A stretch of 22,198 nucleotides of DNA from JAVVHH01 sp032249615 (GTDB lineage: Bacteria; Pseudomonadota; Alphaproteobacteria; Acetobacterales; Acetobacteraceae). The stretch spans positions 1-22,198 of the forward strand of contig JAVVHH010000062.1 in NCBI GenBank assembly GCA_032249615.1. The letters are read 5' to 3'. The position numbers were made by a program, and so were the translations under genes. Shown here piece after piece: positions 15,157-21,006 of the stretch; positions within the stretch are counted from its first letter, which is position 1, and each line of letters starts with the position of its first letter. The notes below the pieces were generated by a model. That model did no database searches. It saw only the letters and a program-made list of their open reading frames with translations, and had not been told where the DNA came from.

Positions 15157-16059
15157 GTGAGTGAATTAGCATCGAGGCCGCTGCTGACGCGTGCGTGGAT
15201 GAGCGGCCCGGTCTTGCTGGCGCTGGCGATGCTGTTCTGGGCAGGTAGCATCGTGAGCGGCCGGGCCGCCGCGGCGCTGGTGCCGCCGTCGCTGTTCACG
15301 CTCCTGCGCTGGGGCGGCGCGCTGGTCATCGTGGCTCCGCTCGCCTGGCCACATCTGCGGCACGACAGGGCGGCGCTGCTGCGGCGCTGGCCGGTGGTGG
15401 TGGCGTTGGCCGTGTTGGGCGTCGATGCGTTCAACAACCTGATGTACCGGGGGCTGCACAGCACCACCGCCATCAACGCCCTGCTGCTGCAATCGGCGAC
15501 GCCGCTCTTCGTCATCGTCGCGCTGTTCGCCATGTTCCGCGAGCGGCCGACGCTCCGGCAGGTCGGGGCGGTGATGATCTCGCTCGCGGGGGTCGCCGTG
15601 ATCGCGGGCCAGGGGTCGCTTACCGTGCTGCGCTCGTTGAACGTCAACGGCGGCGATGCGGTCGTGACGGCGGCCGTCGTCTGCTACGCCGTCTACTCTG
15701 CGCTGCTCCGGCTCAAACCGGCGGTCCATCCGCTGAGTCTGCTCGCGGCCAGCTTCGCGGTGGGCGTCGTGTTTTTGGTGCCCTTGGCCGGCATCGAGGC
15801 GCACGAGGGCGCGCGACTGATCCTGACGCCCGTTTCCATCTTCGCCATCCTCTACTCCTGCGCCTTTCCGGCCTTCCTCGCCTACCTGTTCTATAATCGC
15901 GGCGTGGAGCTGATCGGCCCGGCGCGCGCGGGACAGTACGTGCATCTGATGCCGGCTTTCGGGGTGGTGCTGGCGGTGCTTTTCCTGGGCGAGACGCTGC
16001 ATCCGTTCCACCTCGCAGGCATCGGGCTGATCGGTGCCGGTCTGTGGATGGCGCGGTGA
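15157..16059 (+). CDS. EamA/DMT-family transporter
   Basis: A roughly 300-residue inner-membrane protein of the drug/metabolite transporter superfamily with two EamA repeats of about five helices each. Typical features are LAMLFWAGSIVSGRAA at the start of helix 1, NNLMYRGLHSTTAINALLLQ, PLFVIVALFAMF in the first half, and YLFYNRGVELIGPARAGQYV followed by PAFGVVLAVLFLGE in the second. The substrate cannot be deduced; relatives export amino acids, metabolites or small drugs. The GTG at 15157 is preferred because a G-run lies 7 nt upstream; an in-frame ATG at 15133 would add eight residues but has no ribosome-binding site. Its stop codon overlaps the coaE start (GTGA), so the two are translationally coupled. 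Confidence 0.92.
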   Translation: MSELASRPLLTRAWMSGPVLLALAMLFWAGSIVSGRAAAALVPPSLFTLLRWGGALVIVAPLAWPHLRHDRAALLRRWPVVVALAVLGVDAFNNLMYRGLHSTTAINALLLQSATPLFVIVALFAMFRERPTLRQVGAVMISLAGVAVIAGQGSLTVLRSLNVNGGDAVVTAAVVCYAVYSALLRLKPAVHPLSLLAASFAVGVVFLVPLAGIEAHEGARLILTPVSIFAILYSCAFPAFLAYLFYNRGVELIGPARAGQYVHLMPAFGVVLAVLFLGETLHPFHLAGIGLIGAGLWMAR

Positions 16060-16643
16060 AGATCCTGGGCCTCACGGGGGGGATCGGCATGGGAAAGTCG
16101 AACGCGGCGGCCGTGCTGCGCCGGGCCGGGCTGCCGGTGTTCGATGCCGACGCTGCGGTCCACCGCCTGCAAGCCCGGGGCGGCGCGGCAGTTGCGCCGA
16201 TCGCAGCGGCGTTCCCCGGTTGCGTGCGGGACGGGGCCGTGGACCGGAGCGCGCTGCGACAGGCAGTTCTGAGCGACCCCACCGCGCTGCGCCGCCTCGA
16301 GCAGATCGTGCACCCGCTGGTCCGGCAGGCCGAGGCGCGGTTCCTCGCGCGGGTGCGCCGGGCCGGACGGCCGTTGGCCGTGTTGGACATCCCGCTCCTG
16401 TTCGAAACCGGCGGCGAGCGCCGGGTCGACCACGTGGTCGTGGTCAGCGCGCCGCTCGCCGTGCAGCGGGCGCGGGTGCGGCGCCGCGGCAAGATGACGG
16501 CGGCGCAGATCGACGCGGTTATCGGCCGTCAGATGCCGGATTGGCAGAAGCGGCGGCGCGCCGACACCGTGGTTCGGACCGGCTTGTCGCGGCACCACAC
16601 GCACTGCCAGCTGCATCGTCTGATCCGGCAGCTGCGATCCTGA
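16056..16643 (+). CDS. coaE: Dephospho-CoA kinase
   Basis: CoaE phosphorylates the 3' hydroxyl of dephospho-CoA with ATP, the last step of coenzyme A synthesis. The 195-residue protein begins LGLTGGIGMGKS, with the P-loop at 8-15 (K14), then VFDADAAVH for the conserved Asp pair, IVHPLVR, VLDIPLLFETGG (LLFE signature) and RRGKMTAAQIDAVIGRQMP, then KRRRADTVVRTG near the end. The GTG at 16056 is chosen because it overlaps the EamA stop (GTGA) and gives the usual N-terminus; an in-frame GTG at 16044 would add four residues. In many alphaproteobacteria coaE sits with aroE and dnaQ; here it lies between a transporter and a glutamine-synthetase-like gene, which is a less usual neighbourhood. Its stop overlaps the next start by one base (TGATG). 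Confidence 0.96.
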   Translation: MKILGLTGGIGMGKSNAAAVLRRAGLPVFDADAAVHRLQARGGAAVAPIAAAFPGCVRDGAVDRSALRQAVLSDPTALRRLEQIVHPLVRQAEARFLARVRRAGRPLAVLDIPLLFETGGERRVDHVVVVSAPLAVQRARVRRRGKMTAAQIDAVIGRQMPDWQKRRRADTVVRTGLSRHHTHCQLHRLIRQLRS

Positions 16644-17773
16644 TGGACCCCGAAACGCTCGCGTTCATCGGCACGAGCGACCTCTCGGGCTCGGTGCGCG
16701 GGGCCGCCGTGCCGTGGACCGATTTGGATCGGGTGATGGAGCGCGGTGTGTTGCTGCCCGGGCACGTGCCGCTGCGGCATCCGGACGACCCGGTGTCGGC
16801 CGGTCGGCCCGACCTGCTGCTGCTGCCCGATCCGGCGACGCGAGCCTATGTGCCCGCCGTCGGTGCGCCCGACATCGTCATGCTCCTCGGTGATTTGCTG
16901 GAGCTGGATGGCGCGCCCTGGGCATCTTGCCCCCGATACTTGCTGCGCCGAGCCCTCGCGGCGCTGCACGCGGAGTACCACCTGAGCGTGCAGGCCGGAT
17001 TTGCGCAGCGATTCATCCTCCCGGGTCCGGCGGGCGGCGGGCCGCGCAGCCTGGCGGCGCTGAGGCGGGCTGCCCCGTTTTGCGGAAGCTTGCTGGCGTG
17101 CCTGCGAGCCAACCGGATCGCCGCGGAGACGATGCAGCCCGGCGACCAGCCCGGCGAGTTCGAGGTCGCCGCGCAACCTGCAGCGGGGATCACCGCGGCC
17201 GACCAGGCCGTCATACTCCGGGAGTTGATCCCCGCGGTGGCCGCCGCCGGAGCGGTGGGACGGCCGGCGCTGACAGGGGTGCGGATCGGGTTCAGCCTGT
17301 GGGATGGGCTCGGAGGCTCGGCGATGAGCGACAGCAGCGGCGAGCATGGCTTGTCGGACGAGGCGGAGCATTGGACGGCCGGATTGGTCCACCACCTGCC
17401 GGTCGTCGCGGCGGTGGTTGCGCCCGCGGGCGTCGGCGACAAGCGCTGGTCGGAGTTGGCCGTCGAGGGGCGGCCGGGAGCGCTGCGGCTCTGCAGCGAC
17501 GTGGACGCCGAAGGTATGATGGTGCCGGCGCGGGTCGAGCTTGACCTTGGCGATGCGGGTGCCTCGCCCTATCTCGCTCTAGGTGCGTTGGTTTGGGCCG
17601 GATTGGACGGGTTGCGTCAGCATCGGCGGCTGTTCGAGCAGTCGCGTCAGGCACTGCCCCGATCGCGCGCCGAGGCGATGGATTGGTTCGGCGAGAGTGT
17701 CTGCGTGGCGGAATGGTTCGGAATGGATTTCCGCGAGCAGTTCCTCCGCTACGGACGCCGACGGGACCCTTGA
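16643..17773 (+). CDS. Degenerate glutamine-synthetase-like protein
   Basis: A 376-residue protein related to glutamine synthetase type I (about 450 residues), clearly diverged. Recognisable elements are SDLSGSVRGAAVP (12-24, the N-terminal beta-grasp signature), GEFEVAAQPAAGITAADQ (171-188), GFSLWDGLGG (216-225) where active enzymes have a His-rich HxSLW motif, the GLSDEAEHWTAGLVHHLPVV region (236-255), and SPYLALGALVWAGLDGL (308-324) where active enzymes have NPYLA. The catalytic histidine, the NxRSYKR arginines, and the ExR pair before NPYLA all appear replaced (GVGDKRWSE and VELDLGDAGAS), and the EFF metal motif is not recognisable. It may therefore be a non-catalytic binding protein or a ligase with altered chemistry. 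It starts inside the coaE stop and is followed directly by the next gene, so all three are coupled. Confidence 0.8.
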   Translation: MDPETLAFIGTSDLSGSVRGAAVPWTDLDRVMERGVLLPGHVPLRHPDDPVSAGRPDLLLLPDPATRAYVPAVGAPDIVMLLGDLLELDGAPWASCPRYLLRRALAALHAEYHLSVQAGFAQRFILPGPAGGGPRSLAALRRAAPFCGSLLACLRANRIAAETMQPGDQPGEFEVAAQPAAGITAADQAVILRELIPAVAAAGAVGRPALTGVRIGFSLWDGLGGSAMSDSSGEHGLSDEAEHWTAGLVHHLPVVAAVVAPAGVGDKRWSELAVEGRPGALRLCSDVDAEGMMVPARVELDLGDAGASPYLALGALVWAGLDGLRQHRRLFEQSRQALPRSRAEAMDWFGESVCVAEWFGMDFREQFLRYGRRRDP

Positions 17774-17998
17774 ATGATGACGGATGAGGAAACGGCGGCC
17801 AAACTCAAGCGGCTCGCTGCCCTGGAGGCGACCATCTCATCACTCCGGCACGATCTGCGGGGCATGCTTTCTCCGGCGCTGCTGGTTGCCGACCGCCTGC
17901 TCGCGCACACCGACCCGATCGTCGTCCGCGCTGGCGAAACGGTCGTCAAGGCAATTAAGCGGGCCGACGCCCGGCTGGACGAGACGAAGGAGCGTTGA
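17774..17998 (+). CDS. Small protein resembling an isolated histidine-kinase DHp domain
   Basis: A 74-residue, largely helical, soluble protein. The central segment SLRHDLRGMLSPALLVADRL (23-42) resembles the H box of HisKA dimerisation domains, with H26 at the phospho-acceptor position followed by D27, a leucine and R29, and a proline-containing turn motif. The second predicted helix runs from about 47 to 70. There is no ATP-binding domain in this or any nearby frame, so it cannot autophosphorylate. Possible roles are a phosphotransfer shuttle, or a dominant dimerisation partner for another kinase. The start follows the TGA of the glutamine-synthetase-like gene without any gap (ATG 17774, with a second ATG at 17777), and its own TGA is the first three bases of a palindrome shared with the opposing trcR gene. 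The kinase resemblance is by motif only. Confidence 0.7.
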   Translation: MMTDEETAAKLKRLAALEATISSLRHDLRGMLSPALLVADRLLAHTDPIVVRAGETVVKAIKRADARLDETKER

Positions 17999-18041
17999 CG
18001 CGGTGCCGCGTCACCGAGCCGCGTGACGCGGTGCCGCGTCA
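17996..18041. repeat. Twin 18-nt palindromes at the convergent DHp-like / trcR junction
   Basis: TGACGCGGTGCCGCGTCA occurs twice without change, at 17996-18013 and 18024-18041, 28 nt apart from start to start. Each copy is an inverted repeat with 8-nt arms (TGACGCGG and CCGCGTCA) and a 2-nt centre, and the right arm of copy 1 can also pair with the left arm of copy 2 across a 10-nt loop. The first three bases of copy 1 are the stop codon of the upstream gene, and the last three bases of copy 2 are the stop codon of trcR on the other strand. It may act as a bidirectional terminator or transcript-end stabiliser; there is no T-run on either side. Confidence 0.85.
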
Positions 18042-18614
18042 GGCGGCTTCTTCGGTTTCCGGCAGCGGCGGCACCGGAATGGCCTGACCGTCCCGGGCCA
18101 GGCGTTCGTTCGCGGCCGACACGGCCGCGTTCAGGTCCGTCTGGCTGCACAGGCCCAGGATCACAGGGTCGCGCGGCTTGATGTTCGCGCTGTTCCAGTG
18201 GGTCCGCTCGCGCACTTTCTGGATGGTGTCCTTGGTCGTGCCCAGCAGCTTGATGACTTGCGCCTCGGACAGCTGCGGAAAGTTCCGCAACACGAAAGCG
18301 ATCGCATCCGGCCGGTCGTTGCGCTTGGCCACCGGCGTGTAGCGCGCGCCACGCTTGACCTTGGAGGCGTTCGCGGGCGGCATCAGCTTCAGCCGCGCCT
18401 CTGGGCTCTTCTCGCAGCGCTTGATGTCTTCGTCGGTGACCTGCTGGTTGGCGACCGGATCGTAGCCTACGATCCCCTGCGCCACTTCGCCATCCGCAAT
18501 CGCCTGCACCTCGAGCGGGTGCATGCCGCAGAAATCCGCAATCTGCGTGAAGGTTAGCGCGGTCTTTTCGATCAGCCACACAGCGGTGGCTTTCGGCATC
18601 AGCGGGAGGCTCAT
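18039..18614 (-). CDS. trcR: Cell cycle transcriptional regulator TrcR (DUF1013)
   Basis: A 191-residue protein matching the alphaproteobacterial DUF1013 family, now named TrcR. The N-terminus PLMPKATAVWLIEKTALTFT (4-23) and FCGMHPLEVQAIADGEVAQG (28-47) are the family hallmark and contain a helix-turn-helix-like segment. A second such segment is VLRNFPQLSEAQVIKLLGTT (about 108-127), and HWNSANIKPRDPVILGLCSQ (138-157) completes the conserved core. TrcR is described as a transcription regulator in the cell-cycle control of alphaproteobacteria. The ATG at 18614 gives the expected N-terminus. The ribosome-binding site GAAGGA lies about 11 nt upstream, rather far, and forms part of a stable hairpin (see 18625-18645). 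It is divergent from the DUF1192 gene. Confidence 0.93.
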   Translation of the reverse strand: MSLPLMPKATAVWLIEKTALTFTQIADFCGMHPLEVQAIADGEVAQGIVGYDPVANQQVTDEDIKRCEKSPEARLKLMPPANASKVKRGARYTPVAKRNDRPDAIAFVLRNFPQLSEAQVIKLLGTTKDTIQKVRERTHWNSANIKPRDPVILGLCSQTDLNAAVSAANERLARDGQAIPVPPLPETEEAA

Positions 18615-18624
18615 CGGATCACAT

Positions 18625-18645
18625 GTCCTTCGCCGGTCGGCGAAG
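18625..18645 (-). promoter_or_regulatory. Hairpin overlapping the trcR ribosome-binding site
   Basis: In the trcR leader, CTTCGCC (18645-18639 on the minus strand) and GGCGAAG (18634-18628) form a perfect 7-bp GC-rich stem with a 4-nt loop (GACC). The 3' arm contributes GAAG of the GAAGGA ribosome-binding site, which ends at about 18626, 11 nt before the ATG. Pairing would block ribosome access, so translation of this cell-cycle regulator may be controlled. Seen in sequence; function inferred. Confidence 0.55.
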
Positions 18646-18710
18646 CAGGCGCGGCCGGCGGTTCATTTTCAAGGGAGAGCGGATATGGGGCTGCCGGATG
18701 CTGGCGGTCA

Positions 18711-18724
18711 AGCCCACGTGGGCT
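18711..18724. promoter_or_regulatory. 14-bp perfect palindrome between trcR and the DUF1192 gene
   Basis: AGCCCACGTGGGCT is its own reverse complement and lies in the 141-nt divergent region, 32 nt before the DUF1192 ATG and about 97 nt before trcR. It has no spacer, unlike a terminator stem, and so looks more like a binding site for a dimeric protein. TAGTAT directly next to it (18724-18729) could be a poor -10 element for the DUF1192 transcript. The regulator is unknown; autoregulation by TrcR is one possibility. Confidence 0.45.
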
Positions 18725-18755
18725 AGTATGCATCATCAAGCGACGGATCGGTCCG

Positions 18756-18935
18756 ATGGCGATGGAAGAAGATGACGCCCGCCCCCGATTGGCTCCGCTT
18801 CTGCTGGACCGGTTGGGCGTGGAGGAGCTGGAACGGTACATTGCGGAGCTGCGGGCGGAGATCGCCCGGGCTCAGGCGCAGATAGCGGCCAAGCGCGACC
18901 ATCGCAGCGCGGCCGATACTTTTTTTAAGTTTTGA
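18756..18935 (+). CDS. DUF1192 family small protein
   Basis: A 59-residue ORF with good family resemblance: an acidic, proline-containing N-terminus (MEEDDARPR), LDRLGVEELERYIAEL (about 17-32) and a helical repeat AEIARAQAQIAAKR (34-47), ending in the DUF1192 hallmark HRSAADTFFKF (49-59). The whole C-terminal half is a predicted coiled coil. DUF1192 proteins occur widely in alphaproteobacteria and have no assigned function that I know of. The ATG at 18756 or the in-frame ATG at 18762 may be the start; neither has a strong ribosome-binding site. The codon use is GC3-rich until the AT-rich ending (ACT TTT TTT AAG TTT TGA). The gene is divergent from trcR and convergent with hsp20. Confidence 0.88.
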   Translation: MAMEEDDARPRLAPLLLDRLGVEELERYIAELRAEIARAQAQIAAKRDHRSAADTFFKF

Positions 18936-18937
18936 AA

Positions 18938-18968
18938 GAGGAGGGCCGGGTTGTACCCGGCCCTCCTC
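18938..18968. terminator. Perfect 14-bp hairpin between DUF1192 and hsp20
   Basis: GAGGAGGGCCGGGT (18938-18951), a 3-nt centre and ACCCGGCCCTCCTC (18955-18968) form a perfect inverted repeat, starting 2 nt after the DUF1192 stop and 10 nt beyond the hsp20 stop. Only a short T-stretch (TTT) follows on the hsp20 side, so it is not a classical U-tract terminator, but the very stable stem placed between convergent genes suggests a bidirectional terminator. Confidence 0.75.
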
Positions 18969-18978
18969 CAGTTGCTTG

Positions 18979-19458
18979 TTACGCAGCTTGCGCGGCGTTA
19001 CCAGCTGTGTCGTTCGCGATCGCTGGCTGAGCGGCTGACGCCGTGCCGATCGCGATGCGGCGGGGCTTCAGAGCCTCCGGCACGACGCGCTTCAAGCCGA
19101 CATGCAGCAGGCCGTTCTTCAGCGACGCATCGTCGACAACGATGTGATCGGCCAGAACGAAGCGGCGCTCGAACGCCCGGCCCGCGATCCCGCGGTAGAG
19201 CAGTTCGGCCGGATTTTCCTCGTTCTTGACCCGGCCCGTGATCACGAGCGTGTTCTCGCGCACGACGAGCTCGAGCTCATCCTCGCTAAAGCCGGCGACG
19301 GCCATAGTTAGACGATAGCTGTCGTCGCCAGTGCGTTCGATGTTGTAGGGCGGGTAGCTCTGGGCGCTCGCCGCGTCCTGCGCGGTCGACGCTAGACGTG
19401 CCATGCGGTCAAAACCGATGGCGGTACGGAAAAGGGGAGCAAAATCGAGAGTCGTCAT
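18979..19458 (-). CDS. Small heat-shock protein Hsp20 (IbpA-like)
   Basis: A 159-residue alpha-crystallin-type chaperone that holds unfolded proteins in an ATP-independent way. The N-terminal arm MTTLDFAPLFRTAIGFDRM (1-19) resembles that of class A alphaproteobacterial/IbpA proteins; YPPYNIE (35-41) opens the alpha-crystallin domain, which runs to about 133 with GFSEDELELVVRENTLVITG (56-75), YRGIAGRAFERRFVL (88-102) and GLLHVGLKR (116-124). The C-terminal extension has an IAI motif (135-137) in place of IxI, used for oligomer assembly. The ATG at 19458 is chosen because GGAGG lies 6-8 nt upstream; an in-frame ATG at 19533 lies in the leader. The leader looks able to fold over this site (see 19464-19511). 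It is downstream of the rpmE terminator and so probably has its own promoter, which I could not identify. Confidence 0.95.
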   Translation of the reverse strand: MTTLDFAPLFRTAIGFDRMARLASTAQDAASAQSYPPYNIERTGDDSYRLTMAVAGFSEDELELVVRENTLVITGRVKNEENPAELLYRGIAGRAFERRFVLADHIVVDDASLKNGLLHVGLKRVVPEALKPRRIAIGTASAAQPAIANDTAGNAAQAA

Positions 19459-19463
19459 GGTAA

Positions 19464-19511
19464 ACCTCCAAGATGCAAGGTCGTTGTTGTGGCCGCCCGA
19501 AAGAGCCGGCC
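19464..19511 (-). promoter_or_regulatory. Possible RNA thermometer in the hsp20 leader
   Basis: Two hairpins can be drawn in the hsp20 5' leader. The upstream one (19511-19491) pairs GGCC with GGCC and GCUC with GGGC around a UUUC loop, with one bulged G. The downstream one pairs ACCUU (19481-19477) with GAGGU, part of GGAGGU (19469-19464), hiding the ribosome-binding site in a short, weak stem. This is the layout of ROSE or fourU thermosensors that control many small heat-shock genes. No exact ROSE UUGCU motif is present, so the assignment is tentative. Confidence 0.4.
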
Positions 19512-19553
19512 ATGGCAGTCCCCGAAGCCCCAACTGGGCGCCTCGGACAGTCC

Positions 19554-19592
19554 TAAAATAAAAAAGGCCGCCCCTGGTTTCAAGAGGCGGCC
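19554..19592 (-). terminator. Rho-independent terminator of rpmE
   Basis: On the minus strand GGCCGCCTCT and AGGGGCGGCC pair in a 10-bp stem (one T-G pair) with a 7-nt loop, followed directly by TTTTTTATTTTA. It lies 26 nt after the rpmE stop and 96 nt before the hsp20 start. This is the most canonical terminator in the window. Confidence 0.9.
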
Positions 19593-19617
19593 TATCGTCA
19601 ATCGCGTGGTGGCGCGG

Positions 19618-19842
19618 TTACTTCTTGAGGCCGATCCCGGCGAACTTACGGTTGAATTTGGCGACCTGGCCGCCGGTGTCCATGATCCGCTGCACGCCGG
19701 TCCAGGCCGGGTGAGACTTCGGGTCGATGTCCAGACGGATGGTGTCGCCGGCCTTGCCAGCGCACGATTTGGTCTTGAACGACGAACCGTCGGTCATGAC
19801 GACGGTGATCTCATGGTATTCGGGGTGGATGCCGGGCTTCAT
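19618..19842 (-). CDS. rpmE: Large ribosomal subunit protein bL31
   Basis: A 74-residue ribosomal protein bL31. MKPGIHPEYHEITVVMTDG (1-19), then AGKAGDTIRLDIDPKSHPAW (28-47) and FNRKFAGI near the end are diagnostic. It has a single cysteine (C27) instead of the CxxC zinc ribbon, so it belongs to the zinc-independent form common in alphaproteobacteria. bL31 lies at the subunit interface of the ribosome. It is followed by a strong terminator; upstream is a candidate promoter (19894-19922). Confidence 0.97.
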   Translation of the reverse strand: MKPGIHPEYHEITVVMTDGSSFKTKSCAGKAGDTIRLDIDPKSHPAWTGVQRIMDTGGQVAKFNRKFAGIGLKK

Positions 19843-19893
19843 CGTCTCAAATCCTGTAGGGGCCGCCGATACCGACCGGCAGCGCGGACCGCG

Positions 19894-19922
19894 TCTATAA
19901 GAGAGACGCGGCCGGCGAGCAA
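19894..19922 (-). promoter_or_regulatory. Candidate housekeeping promoter of rpmE
   Basis: On the minus strand, TTGCTC (19922-19917) and TATAGA (19899-19894) are 17 nt apart, an ideal spacing for a sigma-70-type promoter; the -10 matches the consensus at four of six positions, the -35 at three. It lies about 50 nt before the rpmE ATG. The -10 falls in one arm of an 8-bp inverted repeat CCGCGTCT/AGACGCGG (19889-19896 and 19904-19911), which could also serve as terminator for the upstream oxidoreductase gene. Confidence 0.45.
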
Positions 19923-19929
19923 GCGCGCG

Positions 19930-21006
19930 TCAGACCTCCGCGCGCAGGTATTGCGGGACCAACTCCGGTTTCATGCCGAGCGTCTTGGCGGCGTGCAGCG
20001 GCCAGGCCGGGTCGGCGAGCACGGCCCGGCCGATGAAGACCAGGTCGGCCCGCCCGTTCGCCACGATCTCGGCGGCGAGTTCCGGGGTTTGAATCAGGCC
20101 GACGGCGCCGGTCTTGATCCCGGTCGCCTCGCGGATCCGCTGCGCGAACGGCACCTGGTAGCCGGGATGCAGCGAGGGAATGCGCATGGTCGGCTCGATC
20201 CCGCCGGATGAGCAGTCGATCAGGTCGACCTGTCCAGCTGCCTTCAGCCAGCCGCACAGCTCGACGACCTCATCGAGGGTGAGCCCGCCCGGGGTCCAGT
20301 CGGTGCAGGAAAGCCGGACGAACAGCGGCAGGTCGTCGGGCCACACGCCGCGCGTCGCCTCGATGACTTCCATGAGCAGTCGCGAACGGCCGCGCAGGTC
20401 GCCGCCGTAGCCATCGTTGCGGGTGTTGCTCAGGGGCGAGAGGAAGGAGTGGATCAGGTAGCCGTGGGCTCCGTGCAGCTCGATGACGCTGAACCCGGCC
20501 TCCCGCGACAGCCGGGCCGTTCCGGCGAACTCGTCGATCACGGTGTGGATGTCCGCCTCGCTCATCGCGTGCGGCTCGACGCCGTCGTCATGGAACCGGA
20601 TCGCGCTCGGAGCCCACGGCACCCAGCCGCCCGCTTCGGGGCGGAGCGCCTTGCCGCCCTCCCACGGGCGCTGGCTGCTGGCCTTCCGCCCGGCATGGGC
20701 GATCTGGATGCCGGCAACGCCGCCGCCATAGGTGATGAGCGACACGAGACGGCGGGCGAAGTCGCGTTGCTCCTCCGTCCACAGGCCCAGGCAACCCGGC
20801 GTGATCCGTCCCAGAGACGACACGTGCGTCGCCTCCGTGAAGACGATGCCGGGGCCGCCCATGGCCTTGGCGCCGAGGTTCTGGATGTGCCAGTCGGTAC
20901 CGAGGCCGTCATCGGCGCTGTATTGGCACATCGGCGAGATCGCGATGCGGTTCTTGGCGGTGACGCCACGAAGGGTGATCGGCTGTAAGAGAAGCGGAGT
21001 GCGCAT
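19930..21006 (-). CDS. NADH:flavin oxidoreductase, YqjM-type Old Yellow Enzyme
   Basis: A 358-residue FMN-dependent ene-reductase, cytoplasmic, which reduces activated C=C bonds with NAD(P)H. The YqjM subclass is shown by NRIAISPMCQYSADDG (19-34; C27 and Y29 as in thermophilic-like OYEs), HAGRKAS (104-110), the substrate-binding pair H178/H181 in ELHGAHGYL with Y183, SFLSPLSNTRNDGYGG (187-202) and the FMN phosphate loop GLI followed by FIGRAVLADP near the C-terminus. The ATG at 21006 is chosen because AAGGA lies 6 nt upstream and the protein begins in the usual way (LLLQPITLRGVTAKNR); a longer frame starting at 21132 adds 42 unrelated residues. The gene is divergent from the manganese catalase gene, which fits an oxidative-stress context, though the real substrate is unknown. 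Confidence 0.95.
   Translation of the reverse strand: MRTPLLLQPITLRGVTAKNRIAISPMCQYSADDGLGTDWHIQNLGAKAMGGPGIVFTEATHVSSLGRITPGCLGLWTEEQRDFARRLVSLITYGGGVAGIQIAHAGRKASSQRPWEGGKALRPEAGGWVPWAPSAIRFHDDGVEPHAMSEADIHTVIDEFAGTARLSREAGFSVIELHGAHGYLIHSFLSPLSNTRNDGYGGDLRGRSRLLMEVIEATRGVWPDDLPLFVRLSCTDWTPGGLTLDEVVELCGWLKAAGQVDLIDCSSGGIEPTMRIPSLHPGYQVPFAQRIREATGIKTGAVGLIQTPELAAEIVANGRADLVFIGRAVLADPAWPLHAAKTLGMKPELVPQYLRAEV

Noticed and set aside
16034..16642. A 203-codon N-terminal extension of the glutamine-synthetase-like gene.
   Set aside because: The extension lies fully within coaE in another frame and is Arg/Gly-rich without homology; the ATG at 16643 overlapping the coaE stop gives the family N-terminus.
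18611..18841. A 76-codon minus-strand frame opposite the DUF1192 gene.
   Set aside because: Its Ser/Arg/Pro-rich translation has no family resemblance, while the plus strand has the DUF1192 pattern.
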